A stretch of DNA of 64,000 bases from assembly GCA_030447865.1 (NCBI GenBank), contig JAUJOD010000001.1, positions 62,001 through 126,000 on the forward strand, read 5' to 3'. Under the pieces are notes generated by a model. The model made no database searches and had not been told where the DNA came from. It worked only from the letters and a program-made list of their open reading frames with translations. The position numbers were made by a program, and so were the translations under genes. Positions within the stretch are counted from its first letter, which is position 1, and the number at the start of each line of letters is the position of its first letter. Origin of the DNA: Nocardioidaceae bacterium. GTDB taxonomy: Bacteria > Actinomycetota > Actinomycetes > Propionibacteriales > Nocardioidaceae. This document shows, piece after piece, positions 48,908-58,471 of this stretch.

Positions 48908-49500
48908 AGGTGATCCTGGCGTCGGCGTCTCCGATCCGGCACAAGATCCTGCAACAGGCTGGGATCACTTCCGAGGTTGTCGTTTCCGGTGTGGACGAGT
49001 CGGCAGTCACGGCCGAGTCACCAGCCGAGCTGGCGGTGCTGCTGGCGACGGCGAAAGCCCAAGCGGTCGCGACGACAACGCAGCTGCCCGACACGTTGGT
49101 GATTGGCTGTGATTCTCTCCTCGTCCTCGACGGCCAGGCACTGGGCAAGCCCGGAACCGCACAAGCCGCGGTGGCGCGTTGGAAGCAGATGCGCGGAAGG
49201 TCCGGCGTCCTGGTCACCGGCCACTGCGTCGTCGACGTTGCGGCTCAGCGCCAGATCAGCGCTTCCGCGCACACCACGGTGCACTTCGCCGACCTGTCCG
49301 ACGACGAGATCGACGCGTACGTCGCGACCGGCGAGCCACTGCACGTCGCGGGCGCGTTCACGATCGAGGGGTACGGCGGCGCGTTCGTCACCGCCATTGA
49401 GGGCGACCACTCCAATGTCCTCGGCATCTCCCTACCGCTGCTGCGCACGCTGACCGCGCAGCTGGGTGTGCCGTGGACGTCACTTTGGCGCGACTGTTAG
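48904..49500 (+). CDS. maf: Maf-like nucleoside triphosphate pyrophosphatase
   Basis: Protein of 198 aa that hydrolyses non-canonical or specific NTPs (dTTP/UTP or modified pyrimidines, depending on the subgroup). ILASASPIRHKIL is the N-terminal signature, where the usual form is SxSPRR and here one Arg is Ile. VDESAVTAESPAELAVLLATAKAQAVA, VIGCDSLLVLDGQALGKPG, VTGHCVVDV and GYGGAFVTAIEGDHSNVLGI follow, including the catalytic Asp in GCDS. It is coupled to DUF885. The stop is followed by a 91-bp convergent gap with two repeated motifs. Confidence 0.92.
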   Translation: MKVILASASPIRHKILQQAGITSEVVVSGVDESAVTAESPAELAVLLATAKAQAVATTTQLPDTLVIGCDSLLVLDGQALGKPGTAQAAVARWKQMRGRSGVLVTGHCVVDVAAQRQISASAHTTVHFADLSDDEIDAYVATGEPLHVAGAFTIEGYGGAFVTAIEGDHSNVLGISLPLLRTLTAQLGVPWTSLWRDC

Positions 49501-49515
49501 CCCACCGATACCTCT

Positions 49516-49591
49516 GCCGCCGCGTGTCGGAAGACGTACGGCCACCGGCCGCATACCAGTCCGTTAGCCGCCGCGCGTCGGAAAACGTACG
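49516..49591. repeat. Pair of 25-bp repeats, 51-bp period
   Basis: GCCGCCGCGTGTCGGAAGAC (start of copy 1, 49516-49540) and its near-copy at 49567-49591 differ at two positions. Both end ACGTACG. They fill most of the gap between the convergent maf and acyl-CoA dehydrogenase genes; copy 2 abuts the dehydrogenase stop. On the minus strand they start CGTACGTCTTCCG, similar to the units at 31771 (GTACGTCTACCG), and the period is the same. Confidence 0.85.
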
Positions 49592-50764
49592 TCACTCCAC
49601 CGGCAGGCCGAGGCTGCGGGCGATGAGGATCCGCTGCACCTCTGAGGTGCCCTCGCCGATCTCGAGCACCTTCGCGTCGCGGTAGAAGCGCGCGACCGGG
49701 TACTCCTCCATGAAGCCGTAGCCGCCGAACACCTGGGTGGCGATCCGGGTGGCGGTGACCGCGGCCTCCGTGGAGTAGAGCTTCGCGACTGCCGCTGCTT
49801 GTTTGAACTCAGCCCTGGGCCGGCCGGCGTCCTTCAGCGCAGCCGCCTTGTAGGTGAGGCCGCGGGCCGCCTCGGCCATCACCTGCAGATCCGCGATCTG
49901 GAACGCGACCCCCTGTTTCGCGCCGATCGGCACGTTGAACGTCGTACGCTCCCCGGCGTACTGCACTGACATCTCGAGGCAGGCCTGGATGCACCCGACT
50001 GCCAGCGCCGCGATGGCGACTCGGCCGTCGTCGAGCGTCGCGAGGAACTGCCCGTACCCCCTGCCGCGCTCACCGAGGAGGTGGTCCGCCGGCACGTGTA
50101 CGTCGGTAAGGCTCAGCGGGTGCGTGTCGCTGGCGCGCCAGCCGAGCTTGTCGTAGGCGTTCTCCACCACGAACCCCGGTGTCCCGGCCGGGACGATGAT
50201 CGTCGACACCTCGGCCTTGCCGCCCTCGCGCTCACCGGTGCGAGCCGTGACGGTCACCAGCGACGTGATCTCCGATCCGGAGTTCGTGATGAACTGCTTG
50301 CTTCCGTTGATCACCCACTCATCCCCGACCAGCTGCGCACGGGTCTTGGTGGCGGCAGCATCCGAGCCAGCTCCCGGCTCGGTCAGGCCGAACCCGGCCA
50401 GGGCCGTGCCCGCCACCAGGTCGGGCAGCCACTTCTCGCGCTGCTCGGCGGTCCCGAACGTCAGGATCGGGTTGATACCCAGCCCCACGGCGGCCTCCAG
50501 CGTGATGCCCATCGACTGGTCGACGCGCCCGATCTCCTCGATCGCGACACACAGGCTGGTGAAGTCGCCGTAGTCGCCGGCGCCGCCGTACTCCTCCGGA
50601 GCGGTGAGTCCGAACAGGCCCAGCTCACCCATCTGGCGCACTGTCTCGACGGGGAAGGTGTGCTCCTTGTCCCACCGAGCTGCACGTGGAGCGATCTCGG
50701 CCGCCGCGAACTCGCGGACGCTCTTGCGGAAGTCCTCGTGCTCACGGGACAGTTCAAAGCTCAT
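49592..50764 (-). CDS. Acyl-CoA dehydrogenase
   Basis: Protein of 390 aa, paralogue of the enzyme at 33190. Blocks: [161 protein letters not shown]. The catalytic Glu lies in IGEGTSE. Substrate is not predictable; neighbours encode the carboxylase, so branched-chain acyl-CoA breakdown is one reasonable idea. ATG 50764 has AGAAAGGG upstream. It is divergent from accA. Confidence 0.93.
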   Translation of the reverse strand: MSFELSREHEDFRKSVREFAAAEIAPRAARWDKEHTFPVETVRQMGELGLFGLTAPEEYGGAGDYGDFTSLCVAIEEIGRVDQSMGITLEAAVGLGINPILTFGTAEQREKWLPDLVAGTALAGFGLTEPGAGSDAAATKTRAQLVGDEWVINGSKQFITNSGSEITSLVTVTARTGEREGGKAEVSTIIVPAGTPGFVVENAYDKLGWRASDTHPLSLTDVHVPADHLLGERGRGYGQFLATLDDGRVAIAALAVGCIQACLEMSVQYAGERTTFNVPIGAKQGVAFQIADLQVMAEAARGLTYKAAALKDAGRPRAEFKQAAAVAKLYSTEAAVTATRIATQVFGGYGFMEEYPVARFYRDAKVLEIGEGTSEVQRILIARSLGLPVE

Positions 50765-50896
50765 CGGGGCCCTTTCTCTGAGCCGCTGCGGCCGGCGTCG
50801 GTGTCGCCACCGTAGCGCCCAGCTAAACCGGCAGCGGCTAGTGGATCCCGCGCCACTGCGCCGCCGCAGCACGCCCGCCAGTCCCTGCGTGCGCCC

Positions 50897-50902
50897 TAGA
50901 CT
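50897..50902 (+). promoter_or_regulatory. Putative -10 of the biotin carboxylase gene
   Basis: TAGACT, 37 nt before GTG 50940, leaving a short leader with GAGGAG. Unlike most genes here, this one would have a conventional 5' UTR. Confidence 0.35.
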
Positions 50903-50939
50903 GCCGCTCGTACGCCGTCAGCCACGCCGAGGAGCACCA

Positions 50940-52709
50940 GTGCCCGAGCTGAGCAAGGTCCTGATCGCCAACCGCGGCGAGATCGCCGTACGGGTGGTGC
51001 GTGCGTGTCGGGACGCTGGCATCGGCAGCGTTGCGGTGTACGCCGATCCCGACCGGGACGCCTTGTTCGTGCGGCTGGCGGATGAGGCCCACTCGCTGCA
51101 GGGGTCGACTCCGGCTGACTCCTATCTGGCTGTCGAGAAGGTCCTGGACGCGGCGCGGCGCTCTGGCGCCGACGCGGTCCACCCGGGGTACGGCTTCTTG
51201 GCGGAGAACTCCTCCTTCGCATCGGCAGTCATCGACGCGGGCCTGGTCTGGATCGGTCCGCCACCGGCTGCCATCGACGCTCTCGGCGACAAGGTGCAGG
51301 CCCGGCACATCGCCCACCAGGTTGGCGCACCGCTGGTCGCCGGCACGCCAGACCCCGTCAACGGCGCTGACGAGGTTGTGCAGTTCGCCAAGCAGCACGG
51401 CCTTCCGATCGCGATCAAGGCGGCTTTTGGGGGCGGTGGGCGCGGCCTGAAGGTGGCGCGGCACGAAGCGGAGATCACCGAGCTCTACGACTCAGCGGTC
51501 CGCGAGGCGGTCACCGCCTTCGGGCGGGGCGAGTGCTTCGTCGAGCGCTACCTCGACAGACCGCGGCACGTCGAGACCCAGTGCCTCGCGGACTCCCACG
51601 GCAACGTCGTCGTCGTGTCGACCCGCGACTGCTCGCTGCAGCGGCGGCACCAGAAGCTGGTCGAGGAGGCGCCGGCGCCGTTCCTGTCGGAGACGCAGAC
51701 CGCCACCCTGTACGACTCCTCCAAGGCGATCCTCAAAGCCGCTGGGTACGTCGGCGCAGGAACGTGCGAGTTCCTGGTCGGTCAGGACGGCACGATCTCG
51801 TTCCTCGAGGTCAACACCCGACTGCAGGTCGAGCACCCAGTCACCGAGGAGGTGACGGGCCTTGACCTGGTGCGGGAGATGTTCCGCATCGCCGCTGGTG
51901 AGGAGTTGGGGTACGACGACCCGCCGGTCAACGGCCACTCCATCGAGTTCCGGATCAACGCCGAGGACGCCGGCCGCACGTTCATGCCAGCACCCGGCAC
52001 GCTGACCCGCTGGCGCCCGCCGACAGGTCCCGGCGTACGGCTGGACGGCGGCTACGACGAGGGGGAGACCATCCCCGGGTCGTTCGACTCCCTGATCGCG
52101 AAGCTCATCGTCACCGGCCGCGACCGCGACGTCGCGCTGGCCAGGTCCCGCCGGGCGCTTGCCGAGTTCGAGGTGGGCGGCATGCCGACGGTCATCCCCT
52201 TCCATCGCCGCGTCGTGGACGACCCGGCGTACATCGGCGACGGGCAGGCCTTCGCCGTCCACACGAGCTGGATCGAGACCGAGTTCGACAACACGATCGA
52301 GCCGTACGCCGGCGACGTCGCCGCCGCGGAGCCGGCCGAACGGGAGGTCCTCACCGTCGAGGTCGGCGGTAAGCGGCTGGAAGTGTCGTTGCCTTCAGCA
52401 CTCACCGCGCGGTCGCCATCGTCGACCGCAGGCACCCCCAAGAAGCCGCAGAAACGGTCGGCGGCCAAGAAGTCGGGAGCGGCGGCAGCGAGCGGGGACT
52501 CCCTCACCGCCCCGATGCAGGGCACGATCGTCAAGCTCGGCGTCGAGGACGGTCAGGTCGTCGCTGCCGGCGACCTCGTCGTGGTCCTCGAGGCGATGAA
52601 GATGGAGCAGCCCATCAACGCCCACAAGAGCGGCACGGTCACCGGCCTCTCGGCCGCGGTCGGCGTCACCGTCACCAGCGGCACCGTCCTGTGCGAGATC
52701 AAGGACTAG
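50940..52709 (+). CDS. accA: Acyl-CoA carboxylase alpha subunit (biotin carboxylase + carrier)
   Basis: Protein of 589 aa (AccA3-like). Biotin carboxylase: [36 protein letters not shown], the ATP-grasp glycine loop [31 protein letters not shown] and [20 protein letters not shown] Lys/Ala-rich linker (about 480-510) leads to the biotin carrier domain with EAMKM, the biotinylated lysine being about residue 554. It supplies carboxybiotin to AccD; BirA at 41346 would biotinylate it. GTG 50940 has GAGGAG upstream. Its TAG stop overlaps the stop of the convergent SpoIID-like gene. Confidence 0.95.
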   Translation: MPELSKVLIANRGEIAVRVVRACRDAGIGSVAVYADPDRDALFVRLADEAHSLQGSTPADSYLAVEKVLDAARRSGADAVHPGYGFLAENSSFASAVIDAGLVWIGPPPAAIDALGDKVQARHIAHQVGAPLVAGTPDPVNGADEVVQFAKQHGLPIAIKAAFGGGGRGLKVARHEAEITELYDSAVREAVTAFGRGECFVERYLDRPRHVETQCLADSHGNVVVVSTRDCSLQRRHQKLVEEAPAPFLSETQTATLYDSSKAILKAAGYVGAGTCEFLVGQDGTISFLEVNTRLQVEHPVTEEVTGLDLVREMFRIAAGEELGYDDPPVNGHSIEFRINAEDAGRTFMPAPGTLTRWRPPTGPGVRLDGGYDEGETIPGSFDSLIAKLIVTGRDRDVALARSRRALAEFEVGGMPTVIPFHRRVVDDPAYIGDGQAFAVHTSWIETEFDNTIEPYAGDVAAAEPAEREVLTVEVGGKRLEVSLPSALTARSPSSTAGTPKKPQKRSAAKKSGAAAASGDSLTAPMQGTIVKLGVEDGQVVAAGDLVVVLEAMKMEQPINAHKSGTVTGLSAAVGVTVTSGTVLCEIKD

Positions 52710-54427
52710 AAGCGGATCACCTGGTAGCTGTCCGAGGACCGGTCCCAACTGATCCTTCCGTGCTCGAACCGAGCGCGCAGGCCACCGGTGATCTCGAAGA
52801 CGTCCGTGGTGGGGTAACCCAGCCAGGAGTCCGCCGCCCCGGCCTTCGACCACCGGTCGAGGATGCGCCCGTACAAGACGTGCGCGCCAGTTCGTGGAGT
52901 GCTGTAGATCATCCCGCGAACAAACCTGGCCTTGTGGCCGTAATCAGGTGCCTTCATCACGCCGGTCTGTGGCCACCGGAGGTTCGACGCCGGTCCACCC
53001 CACTGCCGGTAGGCCGACAGGATCGGGCCGATCAGCTCGCGGGCGCCGGTGTAGCGGCTCCAGTAGACGCGCCCCTGGGTGAACTTCTGCGCCGAACCGT
53101 TGTCCACCGCGTACTCGCCGCTCACCGGTGTGCCCACGCTCGAGTTCGCGCCGCCGATGCTCCGCCAGCGCTCGATGATCGGCGTCGGCTCGATGTTGAA
53201 CCACGTCGAGCGAAGCCCGAAGTGCCACCTGAAGTCCTCGCCGGTCATGTACGCCGTTCCCGAAGTGCCGTCGAGAACCACCTGGCCGACCCGCCCGTTC
53301 CAGGCGCCGTTACCGTCGCGGCGGGTGATCCGGACGTCGATCAGCCGCCCGATCTCGGGAAAGGCGTTCTCCAGCGAGCCGGCATTGACCTTGACCGTCC
53401 ACTTGTGCACGGAGTTCTCGGCGTAGTTGTCATACCGGTCCCGCTTCGCGGGCAGGTACGCCGTGTTGCCGGCGGCCGTCCATCCGCCCGACGATGCCGA
53501 GAACTGGGTGAAGGCCGGCTCGCCTCGGTAGGTGAGGATCCGCCGCGCGGTCGCCTGGACGGCCAGGTTCGTGGTGCGTTCCTCGGCCCGCACCCCGCCG
53601 TACACCTGACAGGCGGTGGTGTCGCAGATCTGGTAGTAGCGGTCGGGGTTCTGCGACCGCTCCCACGCGGCGTACGACCGGGCGGCGACGGCCTGCGAAC
53701 GCAGCGCCGGCGTCTTCCAGGAGGCCGGCATCTCGTAGGGGAGGACGCCTTGCACGTACTTGTCCACCGGGAGCAGGTTGACCGTGTCGCGCGCCACAGC
53801 GCCCGCGTAGGGCCGAACGCTGCGCAATACCCCGCGGTAGCGCGTGCCCACGACATCACTGCCGCCAGGGATGAGCAGCGTCAACGGCCCGCGCGCGTAG
53901 AACTCACCGTCGCTCTGGAACGTCGTCCGACCGTCGGGTGGCTCCCAGCGGTGCCATCCGGAGCCGTCGTGGAACTGCACGGCGGTCGTGCCGTCCGGAA
54001 CCGGCGTCAGCCGCCACCTGTCGATCCGGTCGCGCACGGGCAGCCGCCAGTCGGCCCCGTCGCGCAGGTCGCGCACGCCCAGACCACGGTCCGGCCGGAC
54101 CTGCAGGTCAGAGCTCCAGTCGGCGCTGATCAGCACCCGTACCCGACCCTGCACGCGGGCGAAGGCGGTGCTGGGGTAGTAGAACGAGAGGATCTGCTCG
54201 TAGGAGAGCCCTTGCAGCGCCGCGCCCTGAGCGCCGTACTGGCTCATCCCCCGGCCGTGGCCGTAGCCACGACCATTGATCGTCCACGTCTTGGTCACGG
54301 GCACGTAGTACGTACGGTCAGCCGACGCGCCCGCGGCCGTGACGACCACTACGACCGGAGCGACTACTGCGGCGGCGAGCAGCGCGGTCGCGGCCGACCG
54401 CAGTCGAAGGCGAGAAACGGGCCTCAT
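52706..54427 (-). CDS. Exported SpoIID-domain protein with LGFP repeats
   Basis: Protein of 573 aa: signal peptide (about 1-36, ending GASA), a short [15 protein letters not shown] segment at 53-67, then the SpoIID domain (about 90-380) with [19 protein letters not shown] containing the catalytic Glu and [14 protein letters not shown]. The C-terminus has LGFP-type repeats ([48 protein letters not shown]), which bind the outer envelope in corynebacteria and relatives. SpoIID enzymes are lytic transglycosylases acting on denuded glycan, typically after an amidase, and the amidase is encoded directly upstream with an ATGA overlap. Confidence 0.9.
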   Translation of the reverse strand: MRPVSRLRLRSAATALLAAAVVAPVVVVVTAAGASADRTYYVPVTKTWTINGRGYGHGRGMSQYGAQGAALQGLSYEQILSFYYPSTAFARVQGRVRVLISADWSSDLQVRPDRGLGVRDLRDGADWRLPVRDRIDRWRLTPVPDGTTAVQFHDGSGWHRWEPPDGRTTFQSDGEFYARGPLTLLIPGGSDVVGTRYRGVLRSVRPYAGAVARDTVNLLPVDKYVQGVLPYEMPASWKTPALRSQAVAARSYAAWERSQNPDRYYQICDTTACQVYGGVRAEERTTNLAVQATARRILTYRGEPAFTQFSASSGGWTAAGNTAYLPAKRDRYDNYAENSVHKWTVKVNAGSLENAFPEIGRLIDVRITRRDGNGAWNGRVGQVVLDGTSGTAYMTGEDFRWHFGLRSTWFNIEPTPIIERWRSIGGANSSVGTPVSGEYAVDNGSAQKFTQGRVYWSRYTGARELIGPILSAYRQWGGPASNLRWPQTGVMKAPDYGHKARFVRGMIYSTPRTGAHVLYGRILDRWSKAGAADSWLGYPTTDVFEITGGLRARFEHGRISWDRSSDSYQVIRF

Positions 54428-56160
54428 GAGTAGCTCACCACCGTCTTGTGCCTCCCGGCGTCCCAGGCAATGGTGCCGTGCTGGAACCGGGCGAGGGAAC
54501 CGGTCTCGGTCGGGTGCACGGGCACAGTGGGGAAACCGAGGGGACCGGCAGCTGATCCGGTAGCGATGTAACGCTTGAGGATCGCGCTGCGGACCAGCGT
54601 GGTGCCGCCGGTCGGTTTCGACCAGAAGATGCGCCCGCCGTCGAACTCCGCCGACAGGCCAGTGTGGTCGACGATCGAGCGCAGGTTGGTGTGGGGATAA
54701 CCGAGCTTTCCGTCGGTCTCGCCGACGCTGAGGTACTTGGCCAGGATCGGACTGCGGTACAACGTGTTGAGCCCGGCGTCACTGCTGTACATCCGCCCGT
54801 TCGCGAAGCTGGTATGACGCCCGCCGTTCTCGCCCTGCTCGCCGAGGCGTACCTCGCCGAGCCTGCTCTTGATGCCTCCCAGCGCGCGCCACTGTGCCTC
54901 GATCTTCGACTCGTAGTCGCCGAGTCGGGTCGCGACCCGCTCCCGCAACGTCGGCAGCCAGGCGTGCACCTGCTCCCCCGGGCACGAGGTCGACATCGCG
55001 GCACGGTGGGCGGCGATGCGGGAGAATCTTCTGTCGTGGATGAAGGGCCGGCCGTACGCCCCGCGGTACGCCGTCCCCATCCGCCAGGCAATGAGCTGCA
55101 CCAACGAGTGCTTCATCGGCCGGGTCGCATTCTGTGAGGTGAAGTCCCCCATTAACGAGATACCGGTCGTGTCGACGTTGTAGTCACCCGCATGCGACCC
55201 CCGGACCGGCGGTCGAATGCCCCCTCGGCGACCCTCGTAGATCTTCCCGTACCGGTCGACGAGGAAGTTGTAACCGATGTCGCACCAGCCGCGTGACTGG
55301 GTGTGGTACGCGTAGACGCCGCGCACAACCGCCGCGGACTCCGACTGGGTGTAGCTGTTGCTCCCGGCTGTGTGGTGCACGAACACCGCCTTGAACGTGT
55401 CGCCGAACCGCGGCTTCCAGCACCTGTCGCCAAGACTTGGATCCACCCCCCACTCACTGCGGGTGATCACATCGGGAAGTCCCGGGAACGTCCCTGCTTC
55501 CGGGCCAGACCGCCCGGTCGGGGTGGCGGTGCTCGTGGTGGTCACCGCGTCGTACGACGACGTGCCCGGGTCGATCGCGTGGACCCTCAACCCGGTCGGC
55601 GATGATCCGTCAGCTGAGTACACCGCCACCTCGACACCGTTGGCCGCACCGACCCAGGCCGGCGCCGTGCCGTCGCGAACTGAGTCCTCCTGTTTGGGGG
55701 CCGGACCCTCGTCGGGGTCGACGACCAGTGCGGTCCAGTCGCTCCAGATGTCCTGGCTGCGCGAGCGCAAGCTCACCGTGGTGCCTGCTGCAGCGCTTCC
55801 GGCGTCCCACGTCACACCAACCATGGCGAACCGGTGCATCCGCGGCTTGCGTACATGAGCCGCCAGCGTGGCGCCGTCCGCCGCGGCGCTGCCGGCTGTC
55901 TCGCTTTCCAGCCGGGCGACGATACTGGCGCGGTCCTCCTCCTGCACCGCAGGAACAGCCACCTCGGTGACCGAAGGCGGCACCGGATGCGGTCCTGCCT
56001 GCGCCGCTGTGCCCGCAGAAACGGGAACCGAGGCGACCTGCGCCTCGGCCGCCGTGCGGGGGGTGCAGATGGCGACTGCGGTGAGAACGGCTACTCCAGT
56101 GATCAGCGGGCGTGACCCGGCGCGGGCACGTGCGCGGTTCGGCTCGTGGCGTACTGGCAT
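54424..56160 (-). CDS. Exported N-acetylmuramoyl-L-alanine amidase with LGFP repeats
   Basis: Protein of 578 aa. Signal sequence (about 15-40); a linker/beta domain (about 60-230); amidase_2/PGRP domain (about 235-400) with ITRSEWG, FVHHTAGSNSYTQ, GYNFLVDRYGKIYEGRRGG, SHAGDYNVDTTGISLMGDF and IAAHRAAMSTSCPG, holding the zinc-binding His and Cys residues. LGFP repeats finish the protein (DGKLGYPHTNLRSIVDHTGLSAEF, GPLGFPTVPVHPTETGSLARF). It should strip stem peptides from peptidoglycan, creating the denuded glycan that the SpoIID partner cleaves. ATG 56160 has GAGGAG upstream. Confidence 0.92.
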   Translation of the reverse strand: MPVRHEPNRARARAGSRPLITGVAVLTAVAICTPRTAAEAQVASVPVSAGTAAQAGPHPVPPSVTEVAVPAVQEEDRASIVARLESETAGSAAADGATLAAHVRKPRMHRFAMVGVTWDAGSAAAGTTVSLRSRSQDIWSDWTALVVDPDEGPAPKQEDSVRDGTAPAWVGAANGVEVAVYSADGSSPTGLRVHAIDPGTSSYDAVTTTSTATPTGRSGPEAGTFPGLPDVITRSEWGVDPSLGDRCWKPRFGDTFKAVFVHHTAGSNSYTQSESAAVVRGVYAYHTQSRGWCDIGYNFLVDRYGKIYEGRRGGIRPPVRGSHAGDYNVDTTGISLMGDFTSQNATRPMKHSLVQLIAWRMGTAYRGAYGRPFIHDRRFSRIAAHRAAMSTSCPGEQVHAWLPTLRERVATRLGDYESKIEAQWRALGGIKSRLGEVRLGEQGENGGRHTSFANGRMYSSDAGLNTLYRSPILAKYLSVGETDGKLGYPHTNLRSIVDHTGLSAEFDGGRIFWSKPTGGTTLVRSAILKRYIATGSAAGPLGFPTVPVHPTETGSLARFQHGTIAWDAGRHKTVVSYS

Positions 56161-56287
56161 GGAATCTGACTCCTCGGACGGGAGAGCTGCTTCTCCACGA
56201 TCACGAACCGGTGGGACGGATGTGAATGCTGTGACGACAGGGAAGGATTATTGCCAGAAATGCGACGTAATAGCCACTCAGGGTGAC

Positions 56288-56340
56288 GGATTCTTAGAAT
56301 CCCCCCATGTAATTACATCGAATGCAATTAGAGGAATTGC
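56288..56340. promoter_or_regulatory. A/T-rich triple palindrome upstream of amidase
   Basis: Three consecutive palindromes: GGATTCTTAGAATCC (56288-56302), ATGTAATTACAT (56307-56318) and GCAATT-agagg-AATTGC (56324-56340). They lie 128-180 bp upstream of the amidase start in the least GC-rich stretch noticed in the window. They could be operator sites; the regulator is unknown. Confidence 0.5.
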
Positions 56341-56433
56341 CTGCGAGTAAAACCGATGCCCAGCGCAAGGTTCGGATTCACGGAACCTGATCAGGACTCC
56401 GCAGTGGTTTGGCGCGATATGCGCGCAGCGAAA

Positions 56434-57828
56434 TCACCGGCGGGTGTGCAACCTGCGCGCCGCCTCCGCGACAGACCCGGAAATCGACGGATAGACCGTG
56501 AACGCGTGGGCGAGGTCGTCGACGGTGAGCCGGGCAGCTACCGCTAACGCCACGGGGTGAATCAGCTCGCTTGCCCGTGGCCCGACGACGACTCCGCCGA
56601 TGACGATTCCAGTGCCGGGCCGGCAGAAAAGCTTCACGAAGCCGTCATGAATGCCTTGCATCTTGGCTCGCGCGTTCCCGGCCAACGGCAATACCACCGT
56701 CGCTGCCTCAATCTCGCCGGCTTCGATTGCATTCTGGCTCCACCCGACGGTGGCGATCTCCGGAGCGGTGAACACGTTGGACGAGACAGACTTCAAGTCC
56801 AAGGGGGTCACCGCGTCACCGAGCGCGTGCCACATCGCGATCCGACCCTGCATGGCGGCCACCGAGGCAAGCATCAACACACCGGTGCAGTCACCAGCCG
56901 CGTAGACCCCCCTGGCCGACGTACGCGACACCCGGTCGACAGTGATGAAACCGTCCTGGCCGAGGCTCACGCCGGCGCTTTCCAGCCCCAGCCCGGTGGT
57001 GTTGGGCACAGAGCCGACTGCGAGCAGGCAGTGCGAGCCTTCCAGCTCGCGTCCGTCGGTCAGCGTCACGCGCACCAGGTCACCGTCGCGTCGTACCCCC
57101 TGGGCACGGGACTCCCTGAGCACGGTCATCCCGCGCCGGGTCAAGACGTTCTCGAGGACGGCGGCCGCATCGGCGTCCTCGCCCGGCAACACCCGGTTCC
57201 GACTGCTCACCAGCACAACGTCGACACCTAACGCGGTATACGCGCTGGCAAACTCCGCGCCGGTGACACCGGACCCGACGACGATCAGGCGACGCGGCAC
57301 CTCGTCGAGGCCGTAAACCTGTTCCCAGGTCAAGATCCGTTCCCCGTCGGGCGGCGACGACTCCAAGACGCGAGGAGAGGCGCCGGTGGCGAGGAGTACG
57401 GCGTCCGCCTGCAACCGCTCTTCGCTGCCGTCAGTTCCGATAGCGACCACCGTGTCGGGGCCGTCCAGTCGCGCCGTACCCTCGATCACCCGCACGTCCT
57501 CCGTCGCCAGCCGCCGCGCGATGTCAGCCGACTGGGAGGCAGCCAACGACATCACCCGCGCGTTGACCGCCTTCAGGTCGACGTAGGCAGCCGTTGCGGC
57601 TGGATCACTACTCGCGGCGAGCCGCACCCCAAGCTCGGCAGACTCCTGCACCGAAGTCATCACCTCAGCGGTCGCGACCAGCGTCTTTGACGGCACGCAG
57701 TCGGTGAGCACAGCTGAACCACCAAGCCCGGCGCGCTCGACGACGGTCACCTCGGCTCCGAGCTGGGCACCTACGAGGGCTGCTTCATAACCCCCCGGAC
57801 CACCGCCGATGATCACCACCCGAGTCAC
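56434..57828 (-). CDS. lpdA: NAD(P)H:quinone dehydrogenase LpdA
   Basis: Flavoprotein of 464 aa of the pyridine nucleotide-disulfide family. FAD motif IIGGGPGGYEAALVGAQLG, NAD motif VVGSGVTGAEFASAYTALGV, FAD block GVYAAGDCTGVLMLASVAAMQGRIAM and the dimerisation domain at the C-terminus. The redox-active CxxxxC is absent: the site reads GLGGSAVLTDCVPSKT with one Cys, exactly as in M. tuberculosis LpdA (Rv3303c), which reduces quinones rather than lipoamide. GTG 57828 is chosen because TATCGT lies 7 nt upstream; an ATG 21 nt earlier is possible but would overlap that hexamer. Confidence 0.93.
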   Translation of the reverse strand: MTRVVIIGGGPGGYEAALVGAQLGAEVTVVERAGLGGSAVLTDCVPSKTLVATAEVMTSVQESAELGVRLAASSDPAATAAYVDLKAVNARVMSLAASQSADIARRLATEDVRVIEGTARLDGPDTVVAIGTDGSEERLQADAVLLATGASPRVLESSPPDGERILTWEQVYGLDEVPRRLIVVGSGVTGAEFASAYTALGVDVVLVSSRNRVLPGEDADAAAVLENVLTRRGMTVLRESRAQGVRRDGDLVRVTLTDGRELEGSHCLLAVGSVPNTTGLGLESAGVSLGQDGFITVDRVSRTSARGVYAAGDCTGVLMLASVAAMQGRIAMWHALGDAVTPLDLKSVSSNVFTAPEIATVGWSQNAIEAGEIEAATVVLPLAGNARAKMQGIHDGFVKLFCRPGTGIVIGGVVVGPRASELIHPVALAVAARLTVDDLAHAFTVYPSISGSVAEAARRLHTRR

Positions 57829-57835
57829 GCGAGCC

Positions 57836-57845
57836 ACGATAACCT
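57836..57845. promoter_or_regulatory. Overlapping divergent -10 hexamers of lpdA and GGCT-like gene
   Basis: TATCGT (minus, 57836-57841) is 7 nt before lpdA GTG 57828, and TAACCT (plus, 57840-57845) is 7 nt before GTG 57853. They share TA, within a 24-bp intergenic region. Confidence 0.5.
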
Positions 57846-57852
57846 GCATGCC

Positions 57853-58296
57853 GTGCCGCTCTATGCCGCCTACGGCCCGAACATGGACCCGGCCCGGATG
57901 AGCGCCCGGTGCCCTCATTCGCCGGCGCGTGGAACTGGTTGGCTGGTCGGGTGGCGGTTGACGTTTGCCGGTGAGGACCACGGGTGGGACGGCGCACTAG
58001 CCACCATCGTCGAGCACCCCACGTCGCAGGTCTTCGTGGTGCTGTACGACATCACCCTCGAGGACGAGCAGCGCCTCGACGACTGGGAGACGCAGGTCTA
58101 CCGCAAGGTGCGGCTCCGCATAGACACCTTGGACGGCACGCAGGTGGCCTGGATGTACGTCCTCGACGCCTACGAGGGAGGCCTGCCCTCCGCTAGCTAT
58201 CTGAGCATCCTCAGCGAGGCGGCGGAGGTGGCTGGAGCACCGGCAGACTACGTCGAGGAGCTGCGGCTGCGGCCGTGCAGGTCACTGGGCCAGTGA
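57853..58296 (+). CDS. Gamma-glutamylcyclotransferase-like protein
   Basis: Protein of 147 aa with the GGCT/AIG2 fold: YAAYGPNMDPARMSARCP at the N-terminus (the substrate loop is usually YGSN; here YGPN), WRLTFAGED, VFVVLYDITLEDEQRLDDWE with the catalytic-position Glu near WE, and YLSILSEAAEVAGAP. It should act on gamma-glutamyl compounds or a related amide; the true substrate is unknown because the host probably uses mycothiol rather than glutathione. GTG 57853 is supported by TAACCT 7 nt upstream. Confidence 0.8.
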   Translation: MPLYAAYGPNMDPARMSARCPHSPARGTGWLVGWRLTFAGEDHGWDGALATIVEHPTSQVFVVLYDITLEDEQRLDDWETQVYRKVRLRIDTLDGTQVAWMYVLDAYEGGLPSASYLSILSEAAEVAGAPADYVEELRLRPCRSLGQ

Positions 58297-58471
58297 TCCG
58301 ACTCTTCCGGCGCTGAGCGCGCCGAAGCGCTCGCGGCGATGAGAATCCGGTCACCTTTTGAGGGGGTATTACCGTGGGAGCACCGCCAGGAGACTCGCCG
58401 AGCCTGAGCGGGCAGCGGTTTCCACGGCGGGAACAGGACCGGAGTCCCCGGTTGCGGTGAGCGGAGCGCGT

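Noticed and set aside
56161-56433. c-di-AMP (ydaO-type) riboswitch before the amidase operon
   Set aside because: Actinobacterial wall hydrolases often have one, but the conserved core could not be found by eye; only palindromes were seen.
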